Shown here: piece by piece, positions 31,110 to 40,288 of the stretch | How positions within the stretch are numbered: the stretch's first letter is position 1 | Layout of the letters: every line of letters begins with the position of its first letter | Source: Thermococcus sp. | Lineage (GTDB): Archaea; Methanobacteriota_B; Thermococci; Thermococcales; Thermococcaceae | NCBI GenBank assembly: GCA_027075325.1 | Contig: JALTBN010000043.1 | Span: 1,634-65,633 of the forward strand | DNA length: 64,000 bases | Reading direction: 5' to 3' | Notes under the pieces: model-generated | Told to the model about the DNA's origin: nothing | What the model saw: the letters and a program-made list of their open reading frames with translations, nothing else | Database searches by the model: none | Program-made: the position numbers and the translations under genes

Positions 31110-31784
31110 TCACCCAACTTTGACCCCCCTAACGGCCACAAACGCGGCCAGGCTCTTACACCTGGCAGAACACTTTTCATCCACCTTCTCCGCAATCCCC
31201 ATGAACGGCCAGAAGGACGGGAAGAATATAACGCCGGCGCTTTCGACCTCCTGGAACCCCGCATGCATGAGAAGTTCCTCAAGCTCGGCTGGAGTATAGA
31301 AACGGGCGTAGCGGTAGGCCGTCTCAACGAAAAGGCTCTTGAGCCTCTTGAAAAGAAACCATGCGCTCCTCCCGTTCATCGTCCCTATCAGAACCTCCCC
31401 TCCTGGCCTAAGAACGCGGTGGATTTCCTTCACGACCCGCTCTGGCTCGTGGATGAACTCGAACATGGTAACGCTGAGGACGAGGTCAAAACTCCCGTCT
31501 GGAAAGGGAAGGGAATATGCATCGCCCCTGATGCAGTTCAACCCTTTACTCCTGGCCACCCTTATCATTTCCTCGCTCGCATCCAGGCCAGTAACATTAA
31601 AGCCCCTCTTCTTCAGCTCAAGTGTGTAGTTCCCGGTGCCGCAGCCGAGGTCGAGGGCCCTTCCGGACTTCGTCCGGAGCATGGAGAACACAAGCCGTTT
31701 CTCTGTCCTGTCAACGTACCGGCCGGTTTTTGTCAGGTACCATGAGTCATAGCGACCGGCTATTCTGTCGAAGTACTCCGCCAT
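31110..31784 (-). CDS. Class I SAM-dependent methyltransferase
   Basis: ALDLGCGTGNYTLELKKRGFNVTGLDASEEMIRVA; HRVLRPGGEVLIGTMN. Confidence 0.92.
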   Translation of the reverse strand: MAEYFDRIAGRYDSWYLTKTGRYVDRTEKRLVFSMLRTKSGRALDLGCGTGNYTLELKKRGFNVTGLDASEEMIRVARSKGLNCIRGDAYSLPFPDGSFDLVLSVTMFEFIHEPERVVKEIHRVLRPGGEVLIGTMNGRSAWFLFKRLKSLFVETAYRYARFYTPAELEELLMHAGFQEVESAGVIFFPSFWPFMGIAEKVDEKCSARCKSLAAFVAVRGVKVG

Positions 31785-32066
31785 TCAGACCCTCACCTTC
31801 CCCTCTATTGTCAGGGGCTTATCAACTCTGTCGTCTATCTTAAGGCTTATGACGACTCTTTTGGCTCCCGCCCGGAGGATGGCCTCATGGCAGACCCGGA
31901 CGAGATCGAGTATCTCCTCAACGGAACCTTCCACAACGGTTCCCATCGGGCAGACCTGGTATTTGAGACCGCTCTCCTTTATTACACCTATCACCGGCTC
32001 AAGGTACTTCCCAACGCTCGGGCTCTCCGTTCCCAATGGAAAGAGGCAGAGTTCTGCAACGGCCAT
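31785..32066 (-). CDS. MTH1187/UPF0045 family thiamine-binding-like protein
   Basis: MAVAELCLFPLGTESPSVGKYLEPVIGVIKESGLKYQVCPMGTVVEGSVEEILDLV...RVVISLKIDDR. Confidence 0.88.
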   Translation of the reverse strand: MAVAELCLFPLGTESPSVGKYLEPVIGVIKESGLKYQVCPMGTVVEGSVEEILDLVRVCHEAILRAGAKRVVISLKIDDRVDKPLTIEGKVRV

Positions 32067-32075
32067 ACCATCACC

Positions 32076-32750
32076 TCACTCATGCTCCTTCCTCTTCTCC
32101 TCGCGGGCATGAATATAGTCGAGCAGGGGCTGAATCCTCTTCCAGACCTCCGAGATGGGCCCATCCCCGTCAACCCGGACGTAGATGCCTTTGGCCCGGT
32201 AGAACTTTATGATGGGCTCCATGTTCCTGATGTAGATGTGGTAGCGCTTCCTGACGACCTCCTCCCTGTCGTCGGCCCTCTGAATGAGCTTTGAGCCGCA
32301 GACGTCACAGATTCCCGGGACTTTTGGGGGATTGTACTTAACGTGGTAGACGGCACCGCAGTTCGGGCATATCCTCCTCCCGGATATCCTCTCGACGCTG
32401 GTCTCTTCGTCAATGAAAATCTCAAGGGCCAGGTCAAGTCTGATGCCGTGGTCGAAGAGGTAGTTCTCAAGGGTTATCACCTGTTCAGGAGTTCGGGGGT
32501 AGCCATCCAGGATGAAGTTCTCCCTCTGACGCCGGAGCTTTGAGATTATGAGGGTGTTGACTATTGTGTCGGGGATGAGGTCACCCCTCTTCAAGTAGGA
32601 GTCCATCTCAATGCCGAGGGAGCTCCCATTCTCAATCTCAGTCCGGATTATGTCCCCTGAGGAGATATACCTGAGACCGTAGCGCTCCACTATGGTTCTG
32701 GAGTGCGTGCTCTTTCCGGAACCGGGGGGTCCGAATATCAGTATGTTCAC
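32076..32750 (-). CDS. adk: Adenylate kinase (zinc-lid type), GTG start
   Basis: NILIFGPPGSGKSTHSRTIVERYGLRYISSGDIIR; DGYPRTPEQVITLENYL; lid CPNCGAVYHVKYNPPKVPGICDVCG. GTG 32750 is preceded by GGTGAT. Confidence 0.95.
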   Translation of the reverse strand: MNILIFGPPGSGKSTHSRTIVERYGLRYISSGDIIRTEIENGSSLGIEMDSYLKRGDLIPDTIVNTLIISKLRRQRENFILDGYPRTPEQVITLENYLFDHGIRLDLALEIFIDEETSVERISGRRICPNCGAVYHVKYNPPKVPGICDVCGSKLIQRADDREEVVRKRYHIYIRNMEPIIKFYRAKGIYVRVDGDGPISEVWKRIQPLLDYIHAREEKRKEHE

Positions 32751-32800
32751 ATGAATCACCGGCATACTGTTGGAAAGAAAAGTTGAATAACTTTTTGCCC

Positions 32801-33517
32801 TCAAACCGGGCGGAGGGAAACATCACCGTAGAGGATGCGCTTCAGCTCGCCGCCGACCTCAAGGAGCAGCGACCCGTCGTCCAGAACATCCAGGGCCCTT
32901 CCCGTTACGGTGGTTTCCCCCTCAGTAATCCTGACGGTTCTCCCGAGGATAAACGTCCTCTCCCGTAAGCGGGCCATGAGGAGGTCTGGCCTCTCCCTGT
33001 AAATCCTATACCAGACGTCAAGGTGAAACAGAAGCCTCTCCAAAACACGCTCAATGGGAACAGTTTTTCCAAGCTCCATCATCATCGATGTGGCGCTTTC
33101 CCCGAGCTCCTGCGGAATGGGGTTGTTAACGTTCAGGCCTATCCCCAGAATAACGTATTCACTCCCCTTTCCTTCCGTGAGAACACCCGATATCTTCTTG
33201 TTACTGACCCAGACGTCGTTGGGCCACTTTATGCCGCCAGGAATGCCAAAGTCCAGTAGGGTATCCACAACGGCGAGTCCACCGATGAAGACCAGACGCG
33301 GATCGGGTTTTCCGGGTTTTAAGATGGCACTCAGCCACAATCCCCCATCCGGGGATGCCCAGCGCCTTCCAAGCCTTCCGCGCCCGGAACTCTGTCTCCT
33401 GGCAACTACAACGGTCCCCTCCGGGACTTCGAGGGCTATTCTCTTCGCGTACTCATTGGTCGAATCAACCTCCTCAAGGCGTATTATTCTAATCCCCACC
33501 ACTTTGGAGCTATCCAT
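32801..33517 (-). CDS. Biotin--[acetyl-CoA-carboxylase] ligase
   Basis: LEEVDSTNEYAKRIALEVPEGTVVVARRQSSGRGRLGRRWASPDGGLWLSAILKP; GGIKWPNDVWVSNKKISGVLTE. Confidence 0.93.
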   Translation of the reverse strand: MDSSKVVGIRIIRLEEVDSTNEYAKRIALEVPEGTVVVARRQSSGRGRLGRRWASPDGGLWLSAILKPGKPDPRLVFIGGLAVVDTLLDFGIPGGIKWPNDVWVSNKKISGVLTEGKGSEYVILGIGLNVNNPIPQELGESATSMMMELGKTVPIERVLERLLFHLDVWYRIYRERPDLLMARLRERTFILGRTVRITEGETTVTGRALDVLDDGSLLLEVGGELKRILYGDVSLRPV

Positions 33518-33526
33518 TCTCCCACC

Positions 33527-34246
33527 TCAGTAGAGCCGTTTAAGGGCCCTGATTCCAAGGACGAAGAACAGGGCCGAGAAAACCGCCGTCCCAAGGACGG
33601 ATGGGACAAGCGGAGCAACCTCATAGTAATCGAGTATCGAGGAGCGGAGCGCTTCCACGAGATACGTTAGTGGCGTTGCGAGACCAACCGCCAGAAACCA
33701 GCGCGGAAAGAGCGTGAGTGAGGCGATAGCACCGCTTGTGAACATCATGGGCAGACGAATTATGTTGAGCCATGTCATGACGTTTATCGGGTTCTCCACT
33801 ACGAGGGACAACCATATTCCGAACGACGAGAAGCCAAAGCTCCCCAGGGTGATAACGGCAAGGGTGAGGAGGAGACTGTGAATGGGGTAGAGCATGAAGT
33901 GGACCAGAAGGGCGAGGGTAGTGATGCCAACGAAGATTCCAAAGACCGTCCCCACGAGGGCCTTTGCTAGGACTATCTCGCCGTAGCTTACTGGGGTTAT
34001 GAGGAGACGCTCAAAGGTTCTGAGTCTGCGCTCGAATATTATCGAGGACGAGACGAAGGAAGTGGTCGCGAAGAGGACGGATATGGAAACGAGGCCGGGC
34101 GCCAGATGGTCTATGTCCCCAAAGCGAACGACGAAGGCGAGGGTGAACACCAGGGGGAACACCAAACCCCAGCTGATGGAGCCCGGCTTCAGGAGGTACT
34201 CCTTCATCTCCTTGCGCATTATGGCAAGGACCTTCAAAGGGGACAC
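33527..34246 (-). CDS. ABC-2 type transporter permease
   Basis: Six TM segments, ABC-2 pattern (RRLRTFERLLITPVSYGEIVLAKAL); next to the ATPase gene. Confidence 0.9.
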   Translation of the reverse strand: MSPLKVLAIMRKEMKEYLLKPGSISWGLVFPLVFTLAFVVRFGDIDHLAPGLVSISVLFATTSFVSSSIIFERRLRTFERLLITPVSYGEIVLAKALVGTVFGIFVGITTLALLVHFMLYPIHSLLLTLAVITLGSFGFSSFGIWLSLVVENPINVMTWLNIIRLPMMFTSGAIASLTLFPRWFLAVGLATPLTYLVEALRSSILDYYEVAPLVPSVLGTAVFSALFFVLGIRALKRLY

Positions 34247-35169
34247 CCCCCGCAGAGGCTGGGCTTTTCGGAGGAACCCTCTGAAGTGAGTTCGAGGAAA
34301 ACGTCTTCTATGCTCGGGAGCTCTGTTGAGATGTGGAGAACGCGAAAACCGAGGGAGGTTTTAAGCCCCGCAAACTCCTCAAGGAAGGAGTCAACGTCGT
34401 CAACGTCAATCACCAGGTACTCGCCGTCAAAGTGGGGATTATAGGGATCCAGAAAATGAAGGAACTTGGTTGAGAGAGGTTCAACCATTATCCTAACCCT
34501 TACTTTCCCGCCGATGAGCTTCCTCAGTTCGCTCCTCTTTCCCACCGCCACTATCCTCCCCCTGTTGATTATGGCTATCCTGTGGGGCAGCTTTTCCGCT
34601 TCGGCCATGATGTGAGTGGTCAGGAACACCGTCTTCCCCCTTTTGTTGAGGATCCCGATCATCTCGCGTACCTGTCTCGCTGAGCGAACATCCAGGGCCT
34701 TGGTGGGTTCGTCCAGGAAGAGTACCGGCGGATCGTGAACGAGGGCAGCCGCTATGACAGTTCTCCTCTTGAAGCCCCCGCTCAATTTGCCGAACTTCTT
34801 CTTCGCCGGGAGCTGAAACTCCTCTATGAGCCCCTTCACGTTCTCCACCGGAGCACCGTAGAGCTCCGCCATGAACCGGAGGTTCTCCTCAACAGTGAGC
34901 TCGTCGTAGAGGTTGGATACCTCCTGGACCACCCCTATGCTGGCCTTAACTTTCCTCTTCTCGGTTTTAACGTTGTGGCCGTTAACATAGGCTTCTCCTT
35001 CGTCTATGGGGGTGAGGCCCGTTAGCATTCTAACGGTGGTCGTCTTCCCTGCACCGTTGGGGCCGAGAAAGGCGAAGATTTCACCGCGCTTGACCTCGAA
35101 GCTGATCCCGTCCACCGCGGTAAACTCACCGTAGCGCTTCGTGAGGTTCTTCGCCACTATCGCATTCAC
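34234..35169 (-). CDS. ABC transporter ATP-binding protein
   Basis: Walker A FLGPNGAGKTTTVRMLTGL; signature KLSGGFKRRTVIAAALVHDPPVLFLDEPTKALD. GTG 35169 overlaps the upstream stop (GTGA). Confidence 0.94.
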   Translation of the reverse strand: MNAIVAKNLTKRYGEFTAVDGISFEVKRGEIFAFLGPNGAGKTTTVRMLTGLTPIDEGEAYVNGHNVKTEKRKVKASIGVVQEVSNLYDELTVEENLRFMAELYGAPVENVKGLIEEFQLPAKKKFGKLSGGFKRRTVIAAALVHDPPVLFLDEPTKALDVRSARQVREMIGILNKRGKTVFLTTHIMAEAEKLPHRIAIINRGRIVAVGKRSELRKLIGGKVRVRIMVEPLSTKFLHFLDPYNPHFDGEYLVIDVDDVDSFLEEFAGLKTSLGFRVLHISTELPSIEDVFLELTSEGSSEKPSLCGGCPL

Positions 35170-36497
35170 TCTCTCATCTCCCTCCAGGCAACGATGGCAA
35201 TGATAAGCAGGAGGAGCGCAAAAATGACCGAAACGTAACCCCACGGCGAGCTGGAGGAGCCGCTCTCGCCTTTTCCAGCGGGGACGGAGCTTGAGGAGGG
35301 TGAGGCAGGAGGACTCGCTGTCGTAGCGGGGGAAGGCGTGGATGATGTGGGGGACACTGAAGGACTCCCGCTTTGAGAGGATGAAACGGTGCTGGTGGTA
35401 GTGGGCGGAGAGGAGGTCGAGGGGATCGATGTCGAACTGGCAGTAGAAGCGGGCCGGCGGTCAATGAAGTATATCGTCCCCTGACAGTTGACAGTCTCGA
35501 ACGTCCTGTCCGCGACGGCCATGAAGCGACCGCTCCCGCTCATTGCCACGACGCTTATGCTCCTGTTGTCGTCAAACTCCCAGAGAAGCTCTCCATTGGG
35601 AGATATGAAGATGGCCTCCTGTCCACCGCCTCCCGCGAGGAGGTAGCCGTCCCGAATCGCCACGTGCCAGAGGGGGCTGAAGAATGGCAGGCTGTAGGCG
35701 GGCGAGCCGTTGAGGAAAAATGCATCGACTTCCCCGATGTCGCCAACGACGGCCAGATAGTTCCCATCAAGGTCAACATCCCTCACGTAGCCGTCGAAGT
35801 GCTTTTTCCAGATTATTGTGCCGTTGGTTGAGAGAAGGTAGACGTTGGAGGTAACAGCCTCGTCGGTGTGGATGACCAGGACCGCGAGGCGGTTTCCCGA
35901 GAGCGAAATTCTCCAGACCCTTCCACCGAGGCTCTGGTTCCAGAGGCTCTTCCCGCTGATACTGTAAGCACCAACAAGACCAGCATCGTTTCCAAAGTAG
36001 ATGGTTCCTCCGTCAAGGATAGTGCCCCATATTGGGGCCCCGGTGTTCCTCTTCCAGACCAGGCCCGCTCCCCTCTTGAAGAGGTAGAGCCAGCCGTCGT
36101 TGCTCCCGGCCACGAAAGTCTCTCCGTCAGGACTTATGTCGACTGCCCAGACCTGATCCCCTGTCTTGTATTCGAAAAGGGGTTTTCCTCGGGGGGAAAA
36201 GAGCTGCACGAAGAAGCCCTTGGTTCCGGCCACCACGTAATTGTTGTCGCTTATCGCGATGGAGTAGGCGAAGCCCCTGCTTGGAACCTTGTAAACCCTG
36301 CTTCCATTGGGAGAGAGAAGGAGAACGTCGTAGCCGAATCCTGCCGCGGTGTAACCTTCATCGTTTATTGAGAGGGAGAAGACCATACACGCGTCGCTGT
36401 ACGTCCAGGTCCAGGAAGGCTCCGCCGTCGCGTGGGGGGTGAGCAGAATCACCGCCAGAAGGAGTGCGATGAGGAGTACTCTCTTCACTTCTTCCAC
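35166..36497 (-). CDS. PQQ-like beta-propeller protein with Ser/Thr/Pro-rich stalk and C-terminal TM anchor
   Basis: Signal peptide, repeated propeller blades, low-complexity STSSPPTTTSTVSSSQSGSPSVSPTSS stalk, C-terminal TM (YVSVIFALLLLIIAIVAWREMRE); coupled to the ABC genes. Confidence 0.83.
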   Translation of the reverse strand: MEEVKRVLLIALLLAVILLTPHATAEPSWTWTYSDACMVFSLSINDEGYTAAGFGYDVLLLSPNGSRVYKVPSRGFAYSIAISDNNYVVAGTKGFFVQLFSPRGKPLFEYKTGDQVWAVDISPDGETFVAGSNDGWLYLFKRGAGLVWKRNTGAPIWGTILDGGTIYFGNDAGLVGAYSISGKSLWNQSLGGRVWRISLSGNRLAVLVIHTDEAVTSNVYLLSTNGTIIWKKHFDGYVRDVDLDGNYLAVVGDIGEVDAFFLNGSPAYSLPFFSPLWHVAIRDGYLLAGGGGQEAIFISPNGELLWEFDDNRSISVVAMSGSGRFMAVADRTFETVNCQGTIYFIDRRPASTASSTSIPSTSSPPTTTSTVSSSQSGSPSVSPTSSTPSPATTASPPASPSSSSVPAGKGESGSSSSPWGYVSVIFALLLLIIAIVAWREMRE

Positions 36498-36566
36498 CAG
36501 GGAAGAGTTGAAGGGGGCTCTTAAATCGTTAACGGTCGAAGGAAAAACTTAAATCCTCCACGAATA

Positions 36567-36583
36567 TATCACTCCCGGTGATT
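36567..36583. promoter_or_regulatory. TGM-like site (TATCAC-N5-GTGATT) at the fba start, candidate Tgr/TrmBL1 binding site
   Basis: TATCACTCCCGGTGATT matches TATCAC-N5-GTGATA at 11 of 12 defined positions; lies just downstream of a TATA-like aaaacttaaat. Confidence 0.55.
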
Positions 36584-37432
36584 AGTATGGACGCATACCA
36601 GAGCGTTGGTGTTAGGAGAAGGCTGAAGAGGTTCTTCCGCAGGGATGGAAGGGCGCTGATATTCGCGATGGACCACGGTTTCGAGCACGGGCCGACGGAT
36701 TTCGAGCCCGTCTGGGAGCATGTAAACCCAAGGGTCATTGTGAGAAAGGTCATGAGGGCTGGCATTGACGGCGTCATGATGCTCCCCGGCATCGTCAGGA
36801 TGGCCGGGGACGAGGTCAAGCCTGACAGGGGGCTCATGGTAAAACTAACCAGCAAGACCGGCCTGAGGCCGAAGGATGACCAGCTCCTCCAGAGCCAGCT
36901 CGGCTACGTTGAGGACGCGATAAAGCTGGGCGCGGATGCCATAGCTGCGACCGTTTACTGGGGTTCACCACAGGAGGACGTTATGATGCGCCAGTTCGCA
37001 GAGATAGCGAGCTACGCCCATGATTTAGGCTTCCCGGTTGTCCAGTTCGCCTATCCGAGAGGACCGTACATAAACGAAAAGTACGGCTCAAAGGAGGACT
37101 ACCGCGTTGTTATGTATGGGGCCAGGGCGGCGGCGGAAACCGGCGCCGACATGATAAAGACCTACTGGACGGGTTCAAGGGAGACCTTCTCCAGGGTCGT
37201 TGATGCGGCAGCTGGGGTTCCAGTTTTACTCAGCGGGGGCGCAAAGACCGAGAACCCAGTTGACTTCCTGAAGGTAGTTTACGAAGTGATAGAAGCCGGA
37301 GGAGCGGGTGCCGTAGTCGGGAGGAACATCTTCCAGCGCGAAAACCCCGAGCCTATGATAAAGGCCCTCCTCCGCGTGGTCCACAGGAACGAAGAGCCCG
37401 AAGAGGCCGCCAAAGCCGAAGGGCTTCTATGA
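36578..37432 (+). CDS. fba: Archaeal class I fructose-bisphosphate aldolase (DhnA family); translation probably starts at ATG 36587
   Basis: [36 protein letters not shown]...[12 protein letters not shown]...[10 protein letters not shown]...[12 protein letters not shown]. Confidence 0.93.
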   Translation: MISMDAYQSVGVRRRLKRFFRRDGRALIFAMDHGFEHGPTDFEPVWEHVNPRVIVRKVMRAGIDGVMMLPGIVRMAGDEVKPDRGLMVKLTSKTGLRPKDDQLLQSQLGYVEDAIKLGADAIAATVYWGSPQEDVMMRQFAEIASYAHDLGFPVVQFAYPRGPYINEKYGSKEDYRVVMYGARAAAETGADMIKTYWTGSRETFSRVVDAAAGVPVLLSGGAKTENPVDFLKVVYEVIEAGGAGAVVGRNIFQRENPEPMIKALLRVVHRNEEPEEAAKAEGLL

Positions 37433-37460
37433 GCTTCAACTTTTTTTATTCTCGCAGCGA

Positions 37461-38117
37461 TCAGAGCCTCTTCAGCCTGGCCGAGGCCCTTCCATCTTCT
37501 ATCGTTATCTCAGCGTAATATCCCCGGAAGAGGGGGCCCGGATTGACTATCAGGGTCTCCCCAATCCTGTCTATCGACCTGGCCTCGTGAATGTGCCCCG
37601 TCAGAACTAGAGGCGGCTTTTTCTCCTCTATGAACCTCCGGAGGGCTTTGCTGCCGACGTGGAGGCATGAGTGAGTTCTGTCCGCTTTGGTATTGTACGG
37701 TGGGACGTGGGAGAGGATAACGTCCCCCTCGTGGTAGTTGCGGCTCAGGATATTCTCTATCTCATCCTCGCTCAGCTCCCATACTGTGCTGAACGGTGTG
37801 ATGTTGGAGCCTCCGACGCCTACTATTCCAAGACCGTTCACCTCAACCCTCTTGTTATGGGCGCTTATCCGGAGCTCTTCCAGAAAGTCGGGGACATCCC
37901 TCCCGTCACAGTTGCCAAAAACCGCTATAAGAGGAATTCCTCTATCGAGGAGGGGCTCCAAGACTCTTTTCGCAGCCGTTGCGGTTCCAAAGTTCGTTAC
38001 GTCGCCCGCCACGAGTATGAGGTTCGGCGATAGATCCGGGAGAGCTTCCGCCAGCTTACGGCTCATCCTGATGTTCCCGTGGATGTCCGTAACTCCAACA
38101 ATCTTCATGATGACCAC
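37461..38117 (-). CDS. Metallophosphoesterase
   Basis: GVTDIHGN, LVAGDVTN, VFGNCDGRD, LSHVPPYNTKADRTHSCLHVGS, LTGHIHEARSID. Confidence 0.93.
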   Translation of the reverse strand: MVIMKIVGVTDIHGNIRMSRKLAEALPDLSPNLILVAGDVTNFGTATAAKRVLEPLLDRGIPLIAVFGNCDGRDVPDFLEELRISAHNKRVEVNGLGIVGVGGSNITPFSTVWELSEDEIENILSRNYHEGDVILSHVPPYNTKADRTHSCLHVGSKALRRFIEEKKPPLVLTGHIHEARSIDRIGETLIVNPGPLFRGYYAEITIEDGRASARLKRL

Positions 38118-38228
38118 CCCAAACCAATACGAGTGGAGCGTAAAGCTTCTTTAACTCTCCCCAAGATTCTCCACCCCGCAACACTTTTATATTTTCGGAA
38201 CCCTCTAATCACATAATGCAATAATGGG

Positions 38229-39716
38229 GTGACCGAAATGAGAAAGATGTCAATCCTCATGGCCCTGTTAATAACGGGCTATATCCTCGGGATCTGGAAC
38301 TTCCTTTTGATGCCGAAGTACTATCTCAGTTTCGGTCTTAAGGGGTTTCTGGTGTCGCTGATAGCCCTGGGTGCCGGGTTGCTCCTGATATACGGGGAGC
38401 TCGAAGCCACCAAACGGAGCAGGTACCTTATCCATGAGTTCTTCGTTAAGGTCTCACAAACCCCTGCGGTGACGCTGCTTCTTCTCATGTTCCTGCTTGT
38501 CAGCGGTGGGATAACCCTCTACTACTCCTCAAAGGCCCTCCTGCCGGTTTTCAACATTTCCACCCGCGCACTCCTGCCGATGATCTGGGCGGTCATACTC
38601 TTCATCCTCCTGATGCTCGTGATGCTGAAGGGAAGGAGCGTCGAGTTTATCGGGGCACTCTCCATCCTGTTCATACTGTTCGCCATCGTGGCGACACTCG
38701 CCATGCGCTCCGAGGTCTACGGATTCGTCAGGAGCCAAACGGCCCTTCACTACCTCAACGTCCACCGGAGTGCAATCTTCTCGTTTAACCATCCGCTGAC
38801 GGCCCGCGGTGTTGTTTTTCTGTTAGTAACAACGCTCATAAGTCTAGGCCTTGGAACGGGGGTCTACTACGTCATCGGCAGCTTTTCACCGGATGACCTC
38901 GATATGAGGAAGCTCCTCACCACCGTGGTTATCCTGCAGATCTTCCTCAGCTTTGCCGCCGCACTGACCACCGCGTACGCAATAGGAGCCGCTTACCAGA
39001 GCTACGAGAACAGCCAGGCACAGTTTCAAAAGACCAACCAGGAACTTCACAAACTGTTCCTCTCCAATATGAACCCCAACTCTGAGGCATTCAAATCCAA
39101 GTTCCGGGAGCTGAACCAGACCCTCACCAGGATTAACCAGACCCTCACCGATTTCCACAAGGTAGAGGCCTACGCCAGTTCGAGCACTGAAAACCCCGTA
39201 AAGGCCATTGAGACGTTCTACCTGATCCCGAAGATACTCAGGGAAAGCCACCTGAAGGGAGCCTCCACCATAATCTTCCTCCTCATGGGCTCCCTCTTCT
39301 TGGCCGGCTTCACGAGTCTGGTCGTCCTTGTTGAGATAGGAGCACAGATATCAAGCGAAGTCCTGCAGATGAAGCGCGGAAACAGCTTGACCTTTGTGGG
39401 CCTGGCGATAGCGGTGATAGGTTCAATCATGATAGCAGGTGGGATACGGACGATGCTCCTCACCGTCCCACTATCGATTGGGGCTCTCGTAATTGCCATC
39501 GAAGGACTTCCACTCCTGCGCGGCATCTCTCCCGTCAACAAGAACGCCGTCTCCATCGGAGTTATTCTGGCGCTCCTGGTGGGCATACTGAGCCTTGTGT
39601 ACACGTTCAAGCTTGGAGGAATTTACATCGAGCTGGGAATACTCCTGAGCCTGCTGATGTTCGCACCCCTGCTCTTCAACGGGTATCTGATGGGGGGCGC
39701 CAAGCGGGCCCGGTGA
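38229..39716 (+). CDS. Hypothetical multi-TM membrane protein
   Basis: About ten hydrophobic TM segments with a central coiled-coil-like segment ([17 protein letters not shown]...[17 protein letters not shown]). Confidence 0.75.
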   Translation: MTEMRKMSILMALLITGYILGIWNFLLMPKYYLSFGLKGFLVSLIALGAGLLLIYGELEATKRSRYLIHEFFVKVSQTPAVTLLLLMFLLVSGGITLYYSSKALLPVFNISTRALLPMIWAVILFILLMLVMLKGRSVEFIGALSILFILFAIVATLAMRSEVYGFVRSQTALHYLNVHRSAIFSFNHPLTARGVVFLLVTTLISLGLGTGVYYVIGSFSPDDLDMRKLLTTVVILQIFLSFAAALTTAYAIGAAYQSYENSQAQFQKTNQELHKLFLSNMNPNSEAFKSKFRELNQTLTRINQTLTDFHKVEAYASSSTENPVKAIETFYLIPKILRESHLKGASTIIFLLMGSLFLAGFTSLVVLVEIGAQISSEVLQMKRGNSLTFVGLAIAVIGSIMIAGGIRTMLLTVPLSIGALVIAIEGLPLLRGISPVNKNAVSIGVILALLVGILSLVYTFKLGGIYIELGILLSLLMFAPLLFNGYLMGGAKRAR

Positions 39717-39780
39717 GTTCCTTCAAAAATTTTTTAAATGGCCTTTCAGACTCCACGTAGAAAGCTTTAAGGAGGTATGG

Positions 39781-40194
39781 ATGATGGGAGACAAGACAAA
39801 GGTTCAGGTCAGCAAACTCAAGCCTGGAAGGTACATCCTCATCGACGGTGAGCCGTGCAGGATAGGCAACATAACCGTTTCCTCGCCAGGAAAGCACGGC
39901 TCCGCAAAGGCGAGGATTGAGGCCGTCGGAATCTTTGACAAGAAGGTCAGGAGTATGGTCAAGCCAACCAGCGCCGAGGTTGAGGTTCCGATTATAGACA
40001 AGCGCGTTGGCCAGATCATAGCCCTCACTCCCGACACCGTTCAGCTAATGGACATGGAGACCTACGAGACCTTCGACGTCCCGATTGAAACCGGCGTCGA
40101 GGACGACATCAAAGGCCAGCTCACTGAGGGCATAACCGTCGAGTACTGGGAGACCCTCGGCAGGATAAAGATCATGAAGCTCAGGGGCGAGTGA
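39781..40194 (+). CDS. eif5A: Translation initiation factor 5A (aIF5A)
   Basis: [48 protein letters not shown]; hypusination loop SPGKHGSAK. Confidence 0.97.
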   Translation: MMGDKTKVQVSKLKPGRYILIDGEPCRIGNITVSSPGKHGSAKARIEAVGIFDKKVRSMVKPTSAEVEVPIIDKRVGQIIALTPDTVQLMDMETYETFDVPIETGVEDDIKGQLTEGITVEYWETLGRIKIMKLRGE

Positions 40195-40251
40195 AGCCCT
40201 CTTCTCTTCAGTTTTGAGCAAACCTTTTTAACCAGACTGTTCTCTACTCGT

Positions 40252-40278
40252 TTAGATACACGTCGATAGTGTCTATAG
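40252..40278. promoter_or_regulatory. Imperfect inverted repeat in the MATE gene 5' leader
   Basis: TAGATACAC-gtcgata-GTGTCTATA (7 of 9 arm positions match) between TATA-like cctttttaac and ATG 40289. Confidence 0.35.
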
Positions 40279-40288
40279 AGTGATCCAG

